Shown here: piece by piece, positions 10,034 to 19,345 of the stretch
Layout: the number at the start of each line of letters is the position of its first letter
Position numbering within the stretch: position 1 is the stretch's first letter
Assembly (NCBI GenBank): GCA_963575745.1
Contig: CAUYUJ010001292.1
Coordinates: 152,501-175,000, forward strand
Reading direction: 5' to 3'
Length of the DNA stretch: 22,500 nucleotides
From: Prorocentrum cordatum
Taxonomy: Eukaryota > Sar > Dinophyceae > Prorocentrales > Prorocentraceae
The notes under the pieces: model-generated
Database searches by the model: none
What the model was told of the DNA's origin: nothing
Seen by the model: the letters and a program-made list of their open reading frames with translations, nothing else
Translations under genes and position numbers: made by a program

Positions 10034-10341
10034 CAGTAGTAGTAGTAGTAGTAGTAGTAGTGGCACTAGTAGTAATAGCAATAGAAGGAACGATGTGGTG
10101 GTGATAGTAGCAGTAGTAGTGGTAGCAATACTATTAGTAGTAGTTGTAGTCGTAGTAGTCGTAGTACTAGTAATAGCAGTAGTAGTAGACGTAGTAATTG
10201 TAGCAGTAGGGGTAGCAGTCGTAGTAGCAGTAGTAGTAGTAGTCGTAGTAGTAGTAGTAATAGTAGTAGGAGGAGTAGTAGGATGAGTGATAGTAGTGGT
10301 AGTGGTATTCGTAGAAGTAGAAGTATTTGCAGTAGTATTTT

Positions 10342-10395
<54 letters not shown>

Positions 10396-10411
10396 TAGTA
10401 GTAGTAGTAGC

Positions 10412-10462
<51 letters not shown>

Positions 10463-10530
10463 CGCAGTAGTACAGCTTAGTAGTACACGTTTTAGTGTAA
10501 GTCGTAGCAGTAGCCGTGCTTCTCGTACTT
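7205..10530. repeat. Giant imperfect (AGT)n / (ACT)n trinucleotide tract
   Basis: Some 3.3 kb consist of AGT/GTA/TAG repeats with pure stretches up to about 80-90 bp (for example 9870-9950) separated by scattered CGT, AGC, GGT, TGT, AAT, ATT and ACT variants. Triplet phase is held for hundreds of bases and changes only at a few places (near 8155, 8495, 9283, 9680 and 10090). Long Ser, Val, Thr, Leu and Tyr ORFs on both strands follow from this and are not genes. Confidence 0.95.
7440..7790 (-). other. More complex island within the trinucleotide tract
   Basis: Here the pure repeat gives way to mixed sequence that still has a three-base rhythm. On the - strand one frame runs from 8032 to 7385 with a single TAG stop at about 7664-7666. 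It reads as Thr/Asp/Asn/Ala-rich peptide (for example TNATTATITRTCTDTD). It may be a heavily diverged part of the microsatellite, or a remnant of a Thr-rich coding exon from which the repeat expanded. I cannot decide and do not call a gene. Confidence 0.4.
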
Positions 10531-10740
10531 GTCAGGGTCCCCTGCCGCAAGGATGTCATTATGTTTTTTCTGTGGTGCGATGGTGGCTGTCTAAGACGTT
10601 TTTGTGTATGGTGTTTTTGGTGCTGTTCTGGTCGTCTAGGGCCTGAGACGGCCCGAGAAGGCCTCCATGGTCGCCCCAAGGCATACTGAGAGGCTCCCAT
10701 GACAGATCCAAGACGGCCAGTAGGGCCCCAAGTCGGCCCA
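10531..10740. other. Sequence without a recognisable gene
   Basis: A unique-looking stretch between the AGT tract and a GGA tract. Its reverse complement has ggccgtcttgg and ggccttctcgggccgtct motifs similar to those at 4880-4955, suggesting a shared dispersed repeat in opposite orientation. No coding potential was recognised. Confidence 0.4.
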
Positions 10741-10935
10741 CGAGGAGGATCATGAGAAGGAGAAGGACGAGGAGGCGGAAAAAGGAGGAGGATGCAGTCG
10801 AGCAGCAGCAGTAGCAGCAGCATGCGGAGGAGATACAGGAGATGGGGGAGGATCAGGAGGGGGAGGAGGAGAATAACAGGAGGAGGAGGAGGAAGGAGAT
10901 GATGAGGAGGAGCAGGAGGAACAGAAGCATGAAGA
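10741..10935. repeat. Purine-rich (GGA)n-type tract
   Basis: GGA, GAGGAG and CAGCAG-like units dominate, interrupted by short other sequence. The short Arg/Glu-rich and Ser/Pro-rich frames follow from composition. Confidence 0.8.
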
Positions 10936-11182
10936 GGAGCAGGCGGTCGCGATCGTCGACCTCTCGGTGCGGATCGCAACCAGTTGCGATCGGGCCGAAG
11001 TGTTTGCGATATTGTGGGGCAACAGTAGTCTGATGTTGATTCAGATGGCTCCCAAGAGTGCTTCAGGCTGCAGCGGGTTCTCTTAACTCTCCCAATTTTG
11101 AAAAAAATATCCTGGCGAGGGACCCAACCATGTGCAGTTGTGAGTGACGCAGTTGTGGGTATCGACCTCGGTGAACCTCTCT

Positions 11183-12988
11183 GGGGTCACGACGCGTGTG
11201 ACGGGTGTGCCAAAATTGGCACGGGTACGCCATGCGGACGTTGCCACCAGAGCCGTCGGTGAAGCACCCTATGGGGCCGCGGAACGTGCAAGGGGTGCGC
11301 CGAAATGCGGGGTGGAACTGCATGCGGACCCTGCCACTGGGGCCTTCGGCGGAGCACCCTACCGGGCCACGAAACTTGTGAGGGGTGTGCCGAAATGGTG
11401 GGGGTGGAACCGCATGCGAACGCAGCATTGTGGCTTTCGGTGGAGCTCGCTATGGGGCCACGAAACGTGTGAGGGGTGCGCCGAAATAGAAGTGGAACCG
11501 CATGCGGGCGCTGCCGCTGGGGCCTTCGGTGGAGCACCCGATGGGGCCACGAAACGTTCGAGAGGGGTGCGCCAAAATTGAGGTGGAATTGCATGCGGAC
11601 CCTGCCACTGGGGCCTTCGGCGGAGCACCCTATAGGGCCACGAAACGTGTGAGAGGTGCGCCGAAATGGCGGTGGAACTGCATGCGGACCCTGTCACTGG
11701 GGCCTTCGGCGGAGCACCCTATAGAGCCACGAAACGTGTGAGGGGTGCGCCGAAATGGAGGTGGAACTGTATGCGGACCCTGCCACTGGGGCCTTCGGTG
11801 GAGCACCCTATAGGGCCACGAAACGTCTGAGAGGTGCGCCGAAATGGCGGTGGAACTGCATGCGGACCCTGTCACTGGGGCCTGGGTGGAGCACCCTATG
11901 GGGGCCACGAAACGTGTGAGGGGTGCGCCGAAATGGAGGTGGAACTGCACGCGGACCCTGCCACTGGGGCCTTCGGCGGAGCACCCTACAGAGCCACGAA
12001 ACGTGCGAGGGGTGCGCCGAAATGGGTGTGGAACTGCATGCGGACCCTGCCACTGTGGCTTTCGGCGGAGCACCCTGTGGGGCCACGAAACGTGTGAGAG
12101 GCGCGCCGAAGTGGACGTGGAACTGCATGCGGACCCTGCCACTGGGGCCTCGGGTGGAGCACCCTATGGGGCCGCGAAACGCGTGAGGGGTGTGCCGAAG
12201 AGGGGGTGGAAATGCATGCGGACCCTGCCACAGGGGGCCTTCGGTGAAGCACCCTATAGGACCACGAAACGTGTGAGAGGTGCGCCGAAATGGCGGTGGA
12301 ACTGCATGCGGACCCTGCCACAGGGGCCTTCGGCGGAGCACCCTATAGGGCCACGAAGCGTGTGAGGGGTGCGCCGAAATTGGGGTGTAACTGCATGCGG
12401 ACCCTGCTACTGGGGCCTTCGGCGGAGCACCCTATAGGGCCACGAAACGTGTGAGGGGTGCGCCGAAATGGAGGTGGAACTGCATGCGGACCCTGCCACT
12501 GGGGCCTTCGGCGGAGCACCCTATAGGGCCACGAAACGTGTGAGAGGTGCGCCGAAATGGGGGTGGAACTGCATATGCTGACCCTGCCACTGGGGCCTTC
12601 GGCGGAGCACCCTGTAGGGCCACGAAACGTGTGAGCGGTGCGCCGAAATGGAGGTGGATCTGCATGCGGACCCTGCCACTGGGGCCTTCGGCGGAGCACC
12701 CTATAGGGCCACGAAACGTGTGAGGGGTGCGCCAAAATTGAGGTGGAACTGTATGCGGACCCTGCTACTGGGGCCTTCGGCGGAGCACCCTATAGGGCCA
12801 CGAAACGTGTGAGAGGTGCGCCGAAATGGAGGTGGATCTGCATGCGGACCCTGCCACTGGGGCCTGGGTGGAGCACCCTATGGGGGCCACGAAACGTCTG
12901 AGAGGTGCGCCGAAATGGAGGTGGAACTGCATGCGGACCCTGCCACTGGGGCCTTCGGCGGAGCACCCTATGGGGCCACGAAACGCTG
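11183..12988 (+). repeat. Satellite array, 89-bp unit, about 20 copies
   Basis: Units read gcatgcggaccctgccactg, gggccttcggcggagcaccc, tatagggccacgaaacgtgt, gaggggtgcgccgaaatgga, ggtggaact. Start landmarks at 11320, 11412, 11500, 11591, 11680, 11769 and 11858 give spacings of 88-92, then a regular 89. Two units (near 11880 and 12860) share the variant gcctgggtggagcacc, indicating duplication of multi-unit blocks. The array begins with degenerate units, and its last unit switches to a 77-bp-family ending. ORFs on both strands are by-products. Confidence 0.95.
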
Positions 12989-13120
12989 TACTAGGTGGGT
13001 GAACGCAGAAACGCAGGGAGGAGGGAGAAGGGAGAGGAGGGAGGGGGCAGCGGGAGGAAGGTGGGAACGCGTGGCGCTGTCTCTTCAAAACGAGGACCCA
13101 AAACACCACAGGATGGTTGG
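12978..13120 (+). other. Array-edge flank shared with the 77-bp satellite
   Basis: After the last 89-bp unit the sequence reads cgaaacgctgtactaggtgg and acgcagggaggaggga. A purine tract follows, then gcgtggcgctgt, ttcaaaacg and aggatggttggga. All landmarks have a counterpart, in order, on the - strand of 2466-2632. A short segment (gacccaaaacaccacag, about 13093-13109) is present here only. Confidence 0.7.
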
Positions 13121-13640
13121 GAAAAACAGTTGCGATAGGACCGATCACAGACGGTTCGCTACATCGCCCGCTACAACCACTGGAAATCACATGTACTGCA
13201 TCGCAGATTAATGCGCCGATGAGGGCATTCTCCCCCTCGTGTGCTGGCACAAATACCAACAGACTGGATGTGGTGCGGATGCCTGGCGCTCCCTCCTCCT
13301 CCTCCTCGTCTTGCCTGGTCCTACATCCTCCTGCCTCCTCATGCCCTTCGCCCATAACCCTTTTCTTTTTTCCCGTTCATCCTCCACCTCGTCATCCTCC
13401 CCCACCTTCCCCTCCGAAGAATGCCCAAACAGATCGAAGAAGGTCCAATGATACCAAAGGAACTCAATATTAGACCCTGTAGAACTCAACAATATCTAAT
13501 TATGCCCACCGATGCAAAATAAAACACAAGAAGACCTACGAATACGAATGGATACCCAATAATACCCACGAGTGCACAGGAGCACCTAAAAACACCAAAT
13601 GATGCATAAGAAAACAGTGGAAAACGTTTCTCAGAGGACC
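13121..13640. other. Sequence without a recognisable gene
   Basis: No supported gene. It includes a CT-rich stretch (about 13285-13420), followed by an A-rich segment (13440-13620) with repeated motifs around aatacccaa, aatgat and aacaccaa. Confidence 0.5.
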
Positions 13641-13800
13641 CGCCACAAGCTTCCTAGAGGCTTTCAATAATTTCTCAGAGGCTTCCCACAAGCTTCCCCT
13701 ATGCTTCCAGTAAGCTCTTCGGAGGCTTCCCGAAAGATTCAAGCTTCGCAGGAGCTTCTGGAAACTTGTTCAGAAGCTTTGTAGGAGCTTCTCAGTGGTT
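13640..13800. repeat. Degenerate repeat rich in AAGCTTC boxes
   Basis: Motifs such as caagcttcc, gaggcttcc, gagcttctgg and aagctttg recur roughly every 20-25 bp. The region looks like an old short-unit tandem array. Confidence 0.55.
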
Positions 13801-14344
13801 GTCATCTGGCGTTTGCCTTCTACATGTACTGTAGAAGCCCTACACGTTGGGATCAGTCCGGCTCCAGTACTAGTAGTCCGCCCGAAGCGGTGCGTGAAGG
13901 GGCCGATGTGGTTGGGGTCGGCCTGAATACCACAGCATTGCTCTCTGCAGCGATGAATTTAGATAAACTTGGTCGTCACTTGTGACACTTGCACGTAGCG
14001 CGGTAGCCACGTGGAGGTCCCACGAAGGTCCCGCCCGAACCCACAAGCCCCCCCTTGGCATAGACCGTCAGGCTTGCAAGTGCAGCGCGCAGGTGGCGAT
14101 GACTTGGCGCTCCCCGTCGCGACCGCTCGGGTAAGAGACACGACAGAGACTCCAGGCCGGGCTTTTTCACACAGGGGTCGTTGTTTGAGACATCCCGTTG
14201 CCTCCTCATCATCCTCCTCCACAATTACTCAATATGAGTACTACTCTCCCTCTTCCCCTGATGACGTGCTGGGAGTGTTCGACCCCCCCCCCCGCGTACT
14301 GTCTTTTTTACACAGGATTCCCGGGAGTTGGGTTTTCGCTTGCA
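13801..14344. other. Sequence without a recognisable gene
   Basis: Mixed-composition sequence with short ORFs of no recognisable family (14011-14240 is open in two frames). No SL relic, tRNA or repeat could be identified. Confidence 0.45.
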
Positions 14345-14550
14345 TTTTTGTTCAAAATGCTGCTCTCGCTGAGGCGCTGGCCTCATTTTCGGGCCCCGCT
14401 CGTTCCGAATCGTGCTCCCGCTGCAGCGCTGGCCTCATTTCCGTGCTTCCGCTCGTTCCGAATCGTGCTCCCGCTGCAGCGCTGGCCTCATTTCCGCGCT
14501 TCCGCTCGTTTCGACTCGTGCTCCCGCTGCAGCGCTGGCGTCATTTCCCG
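14345..14550. repeat. Tandem repeat, 53-bp unit, about 4 copies
   Basis: The motif cgttccgaatcgtgctcccg starts at 14401 and 14454, with a variant at 14507, giving a 53-bp period. Each is followed by ctgcagcgctggcctcattt. A diverged unit precedes them from about 14345. Confidence 0.85.
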
Positions 14551-14650
14551 TGCCATGCCACGGCATGCAATGCAATGCTAGGTTGATACTACGCTTTGCG
14601 GTGCTCTTCTACGCCATGCCATGCCGTGCTCTACAATGCATCGCGTACCC
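14551..14650. repeat. Short ATGCC/ATGCA-rich repeat
   Basis: Repeated gccatgcc, gcatgcaatgcaatgc and ccatgccatgccgtgc motifs form a small palindromic, low-complexity patch. Confidence 0.55.
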
Positions 14651-14772
14651 TTTCGCGATCATTGCCCTGCTCGACATCCGACTGTGCGAGTAGAGAGGGG
14701 ATCTACGCCATGGTAAGGGATGGGAGGGAGGGGTAGGATGTCAGATATGACGCGAGCGCACCTAGCTTGTCC

Positions 14773-15018
14773 TCCTCCCCCTCCTCCTCCTCCTCCTCCT
14801 CCTCCTCCTCCTCCTCCTCCCCTCCTCCTCCTCCTCCTCCTCCTCCTCCTCTCCTCCTCCTCCTCCTCCTCCTCCTCCTCCCCTCCTCCTCCCCCTCCTC
14901 CTCCCCCTCCTCCTACTCCTCCCCCTCCTCCCGCTCCTCCTCCCCCTCCTCCTCCTCCTCCTCCTCCTCCTCCTCCTCCTCCTCCTCCTCCTCCTCCTCC
15001 TCCTCCTCCTCCTCCTCC
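14773..15018. repeat. (CCT)n trinucleotide array
   Basis: About 245 bp of nearly pure CCT with occasional CCC interruptions that shift the triplet phase. It yields Pro, Ser and Leu runs on + and Gly, Arg and Glu runs on -. Confidence 0.97.
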
Positions 15019-15590
15019 CAGCAAGGGGGCTCGACCACACGCGAGGGTGAGCTTTCGCTGGGCTGACCTCCGGTGCGGGCCCGTGGGGGCCCCCCGCTCG
15101 CCGAGCGCGCTGTGGCGGCAGCGCCCTGCGCGCCCGGGTCCGGCTCCCCCCCGCGGCGCCCCGAGGGCCGCGCACCACAGAGGCCCGCCGCTTACCCAGA
15201 GGTCGCTCCCCCGCGTCGCCGATCGGGGGCCACCGAAGGCCCCGAGGGCAGGCCCAAAGACCTCCCGCCGTGTTTTGTCTCTTTGCTTCTTTTCTATTTT
15301 TGGTGCGCACGACGCGGGGAGGTCCTGGGCTCCAGTCGGGCCTGTCCCTCTGCGGGAGGAGCAGTCCAAAGTAGCCAGAAAGATGGTCCGGGGACGATTT
15401 CTGGAGCACGTTTGAGTACTGCTCTTGGGCATCCTTGGGCTTTTTTGGGGGGCACACAGTCCCCCTGGTAGGGGGGCATGCACGGTGGAGGTTGTATCGC
15501 AGTGCCCTCAAACATGAGATTGTGCACCACTTAAACGTTTTCCTTACGTCCTAGAGAGCTGCGTGCTCGCCTCTCTAGAAGCCTTGCTCT
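15019..15590. other. GC-rich sequence without a recognisable gene
   Basis: 15020-15260 is very GC-rich. 15260-15415 is more balanced and stays open in the + frame that comes through the CCT array and ends at 15415 (peptide segments VPLREEQSKV and KMVRGRFLEHV). I do not recognise the product. Because the frame enters from a microsatellite without its own clear start, I do not call a gene. Confidence 0.45.
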
Positions 15591-15785
15591 CGCCGCAGCA
15601 ATCCCGCGGTTCCTCTTCGTCCTCCTCATCCGTCTCTTCGGCCTTTTCCCTCTCATCCCCCTCCAACCATCCTCCCCGCCTTTTCTCTCCCTCCTGTTCC
15701 GCTTTCCCTGCGCCACCAGCTGTACTCCCTACCTCCTCTTCGTCAGTTACCTACCCCTCCTTCTTACACTCCTTTCTTCCCCATG
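15591..15785. repeat. Polypyrimidine-rich tract
   Basis: Mostly CT-rich with tcctcctc and ccctcc runs, and more interrupted than the pure CCT arrays. Confidence 0.6.
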
Positions 15786-15849
15786 CACTGGTGGTGGCGA
15801 TAGAGGTAGTGGTGGTACAAACAGCAGCAGTGGACGCAATCGCTGGCGT

Positions 15850-17480
15850 TGGTGGTGCGATGGTGTCGATTGGGGAGGGGGCGTCTCGGCTGCCACCATG
15901 CCAACCGCCGCCATCGCCCAGGTGCACCACGTATAACGGTGTACCAGTTGCGGCAGTGCGATGGCGGCGGTGGTGGTGTAACCAGCCGCGCGCGCACATG
16001 CATGGCTGGGTTGTGCCGAAGGCACTGGGGGGCACCGCCACCGCCACAAACATGACCGCCACCACCGCCACCACCTCCCCACCGAGAACGGGCGGTGGTG
16101 GTGGCAGCGGATAAATGATGATGGCGAGGCGGTTGCGGTGACGAAGGGGGTGGTGGCGGCGGGTAACTGCACCGCCACTGAAGGCGCGCGTGGACTTGAG
16201 TGGTAGCGTTGGCAGGATGGCGTCGCATCCGCCACCACGGCCACCATCCTTGACCACGAACACGTGGTGGCGGTGGCGGTAGGGCTGGATGGTGGCGATG
16301 GTAGAGGCTTTGGTGATCGGTGATGGTAGCAATAACAACAGAAACATTCGCAACTGCAGAATTGTACCCCCTGCTCCTGTCTCTCCTGTTCTGCTGGTTG
16401 CCATTTTCCACCGCGCCGCCAACCGCCACCATCCCCAAAGCGTACCAAATTTTGGCAATGTACTAAGTGTCATGGAAAGATGTAAGTGGCGGTGGTGACG
16501 GCGGAGGCGGCGGAACCAGACGCACGCGTAAATGTATGGCTTGGTGGCGGTGGCGCTGGGGGGCACTGCCGCCGCCACAAACATGACCGCCACCACCGCC
16601 ACCACCTTCCCACCGAGAACGGGCGGTGGTGGTGGCAGCGGGTATGTGATGATGGCCAGGCGGTTGCGGTGACGAAATGGGGTGGTGGCGGCGGGTAGCT
16701 GCACGGTCGCTGAAGGCGCGCGTGGACTTGAATGGTGGCGCTGGCAGGATGGCGTCGCATCCGCCACCGCGGCCACCATCCTTGACCACGAAAGGGTAGT
16801 GGCGGTGGCGCCTGGGTTGGGTGGTGGCGATGGTAGCGGTAGTGGTGACGGTAGCAGCAACAGCAGAAGCGTTAGCAACTGCACAGCTTTACCCTCCCTG
16901 CAATGATCTTTCTTCTCTGCGGGCCATCGACCTCCCTCGGTGGAGGTTTGGCTATAGCGAGAGGGTCGCGCCCACCGCCGCAAGAAGCACCGCCACGACT
17001 TGCCCAGAGGGAATGTGGACGTGATGGGATCGGGCGCGCGGCGTCGACAATGGCGCCTGCGGTGGTCACAACCGCCAAACAAGTGTCAACCAACATTGGG
17101 ACTGGTGGTATTGGAAGGGCTTGCAACGGCGCCATCATTTCCATTCCTGGCTCAGACAGCGGTTGTGTCCGGCTGCCGTATAGGTATCACTCCGTAGAAT
17201 GTGTGCGTGGGTGGGTGGGTGGGTGGGTGGGTGGGTGGGTGGTGGTGGCGGTGGTGGTGGCGGTGGTGATGGTGGCGGAGGTGGTGTGTGTGTGTGGGGG
17301 GGATGGACGGTGGCATTTGGGGCACCTCCACCAACGCCACCATCGCAGCCGCCGCCACCATCACCTTTGGCCCAAAACGGGGTGGTGGCGGCGGTGGCGG
17401 CGTGGTCTCGGTTGTGGAGTAGGGCTGGCGGCGGTGGTAGCGGTGGGGGCGCGGCTGCATCTTCTGGAGCATGAATGGAA
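15850..17480. repeat. Direct tandem duplication, about 0.53-kb unit, 2-3 copies
   Basis: Copy 1 (about 15850-16385) and copy 2 (about 16386-16910) align over most of their length. Examples: acatgaccgcc at 16050 and 16581 (531 bp apart), and tggacttg at 16191 and 16723 (532 bp apart). A partial, more diverged third copy covers about 17300-17480 (gccaccatc..., then gggtggtggcggcggtggc). The unit is built of GGTGGC/GCCACC boxes. The - strand has a 443-codon open frame across copies 1 and 2 because the spacing is near a multiple of three; no domain is recognisable and I do not call it a gene. Confidence 0.8.
17207..17242. repeat. (GGGT)n tetranucleotide array
   Basis: Nine consecutive GGGT units on the + strand. 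Regular GGG runs with one-base spacers are a textbook G-quadruplex-forming arrangement. Confidence 0.9.
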
Positions 17481-17619
17481 ACACTCGAAAAGGAAAATTG
17501 CGGCGGCGGTGGCGGCGGCAAGAAGAGCCGAACCCGCGACCGCAACCACCGCCGCCAACCCCTTGACCAACGAAGCGTAGTGGCGGCGGCAGCAGAACAG
17601 TATTGCTGCTGGGAACATA

Positions 17620-17870
17620 TGAAGAATCGCACGGGATTGCGAGCCGATTCCTGTTGTCAAGGATCTGAGAAGAATTCCTGTCGTGCTGGGGTTCGGTTGA
17701 CTTCCTGCTGTCCTAGGTGTGTTTCGACATCCTTGCGTGCGGGAATTCAATCGGTTCTGCTGTGTCAAAGGATGGCAATGCAATGTAAGTCCCCGCGCTG
17801 GCGATTCCAAACAGATTCCCTTCGTATTCGATCACAACAGAATTCATTTTGCACGCGGCTGGGTTGGAAC
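17620..17870. repeat. Decayed 27-bp repeats related to the inverted-repeat arms
   Basis: Segments such as gccgattcctgttgtcaagg, aagaattcctgtcgtgctgg and attcaatcggttctgctgtg follow the same pattern as the well-preserved 27-bp units at 18404-18700, with many substitutions. Confidence 0.55.
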
Positions 17871-18400
17871 GCCTCTTGTGGACGACTTCGGCCAACTTCC
17901 CTCAGCACTAGAAGTTCAATCACGACTTATCTCTCCTCACTCTATCTTCCCCTCTTCTCCTTCCTCTTCCTCCTCCTCCTCCTCCTCCTCCTCCTCTCGC
18001 TTCTCTGACTCCAGCTCCAAGGCCAGATCCTGCAGATCCTTTCGTGGATCTCTGAGGCCTGTGAAATCCTCCGAGGCCGCCGGCATGGAGGAAGAGGAGA
18101 CAAGGAGAGGATAGGAAGGAACAGGAGGAGGAGAAGGAGGACAGACAATCAAAACTCACTCTACCTTCCCCTCCTCCTGCTGCTGATCCTCCTCCACCTC
18201 TTCTTCCTCTTCCCCCTCCTACTCCTCTTTCTCTTCCTCTTCCTCCTGTTATCCTCCACCGTTTCTGTCATGATTCCACTAAGCGTTCTTTGCAGAGTCT
18301 TCGGATGGAGTGCCAACGGATTCGTTCATAGGCGCCATCGTCATGTTTCACTCTGCTCGGGCGCCGTCTTGCGCGAGGCTACTGACCTTTGAATCCTCTT
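17871..18400. other. Sequence without a recognisable gene, with CT- and GA-rich patches
   Basis: It contains a CCT run (about 17950-18000), a GA-rich patch (18090-18140) and a second CT-rich patch (18160-18250). No coding or RNA gene was recognised. Confidence 0.5.
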
Positions 18401-18403
18401 TGA

Positions 18404-18700
18404 GAGATTGCAACAAGATTCCTGTTGTGAAGATTACAATCGGATTCCTTTTGAGGAGGATTACAACATTATTTCTTTTGTCAAGGATTACAATAGGATT
18501 CCTTTTGCACAGGATTACAATAGGATTCCTTTCGAGGAGGATTACAATAGGACTCCTTTTGAGGAGGATTACATTCGGATTCCTTTTGTAGAGGATTACA
18601 ATCGGATTCCTTTTGGAGGGGATTACAATCGGATTCCTTTTGCGAAGGATTACAATAGGATTCCTTCTGTAGAGGATTACAATAGGATTGCTTTTGTAGC
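18404..18700 (+). repeat. 27-bp tandem repeat, left arm, about 11 units
   Basis: Units of the type gattacaataggattccttt, tgaggag. As 27 is nine codons, one + frame encodes a repeated nonapeptide (EDYNRIPFE-like). The frame continues into the inner arm and ends at 18812. The peptide periodicity follows from the DNA period and is not by itself evidence of translation. Confidence 0.9.
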
Positions 18701-19057
18701 GGCACTTGGGAGGAACCCAGGAGGAGAAAAAAAGAAAACAATGAAAATCAATGAATCCAGGACAAATTGCAGGTTTTCAATGATTTCAATGGTTTTGCAC
18801 AGAAAAATATGAAAACACCGCATTTCCAGCTCTTCCGAATTGGAAACCTATAAGAACAACGCATTTTACATGTTTTTCGTTCCAGAGAGGTGGAAATGCT
18901 GTGTTTTTATAGGTTTCCAATTCGGAAGAGCTGGAAATTCTGTGTTTTCATATTTTTCTTTGCAAAGCCATTGAAATCATTGAAAACCTGTTATGTTTTA
19001 TTTGATTCATTGATTTTCATTTTTTTTTCTCCTCCTGGGTTCCTCCCAAATACCGCT

Positions 19058-19345
19058 ACAAAAGGAATCCTATTGTAATCCTCTACGCAAGGAGTCCCAT
19101 TGTAATCCTTCACAAAAGGAATCCTATTGTAATCCCCCTCGAGAGGAATCCTATTGTAAACCACCAGAAAGGAATCCTATTGTAATCCTCCTCAAAAGGA
19201 ACCCTATTGTAATCCCGCTCGAAAGGAATCCTATTGGAATGTCAACGAAAAGAATTCGATTGTAATCCTCAAAAGGAATCAATTTGAAGGCCGATACAAA
19301 AGAAATCCCATTGAAAGCCGATACAAAGAAATCTTATTGAAACCG
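19058..19345 (-). repeat. 27-bp tandem repeat, right arm
   Basis: Inverted copies (aaaaggaatcctattgtaat, cctc...) continue for about ten units and become increasingly diverged towards 19345 (ccgatacaaaagaaatccca, ttgaaag). They mirror the left arm. Confidence 0.88.

Larger units (their letters stand above)
18404..19345. mobile_element. Foldback-like element: large inverted repeat with tandem-repeat arms
   Basis: The left arm (about 18404-18865) and right arm (about 18894-19345) are reverse complements around a 28-nt loop (18866-18893). The inner 190-215 bp of each arm is unique sequence; for example ccagctcttccgaattggaa on the left pairs perfectly with ttccaattcggaagagctgg on the right. The outer arms are tandem 27-bp repeats in opposite orientation. 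No transposase ORF lies inside. Known family feature: Foldback-type DNA transposons have long terminal inverted repeats composed of short tandem repeats. Whether this is a transposon or a local palindromic duplication is inference. Confidence 0.75.

Noticed and set aside
13440-13640. Possible AT-rich regulatory or origin region
   Set aside because: Only relative A-richness and weak short repeats were seen; no specific motif supports a function.
15751-17082. 443-codon ORF on the - strand
   Set aside because: It spans two copies of a direct repeat whose spacing happens to be close to a multiple of three, in GC-rich sequence with few stops. No domain or start context was seen.
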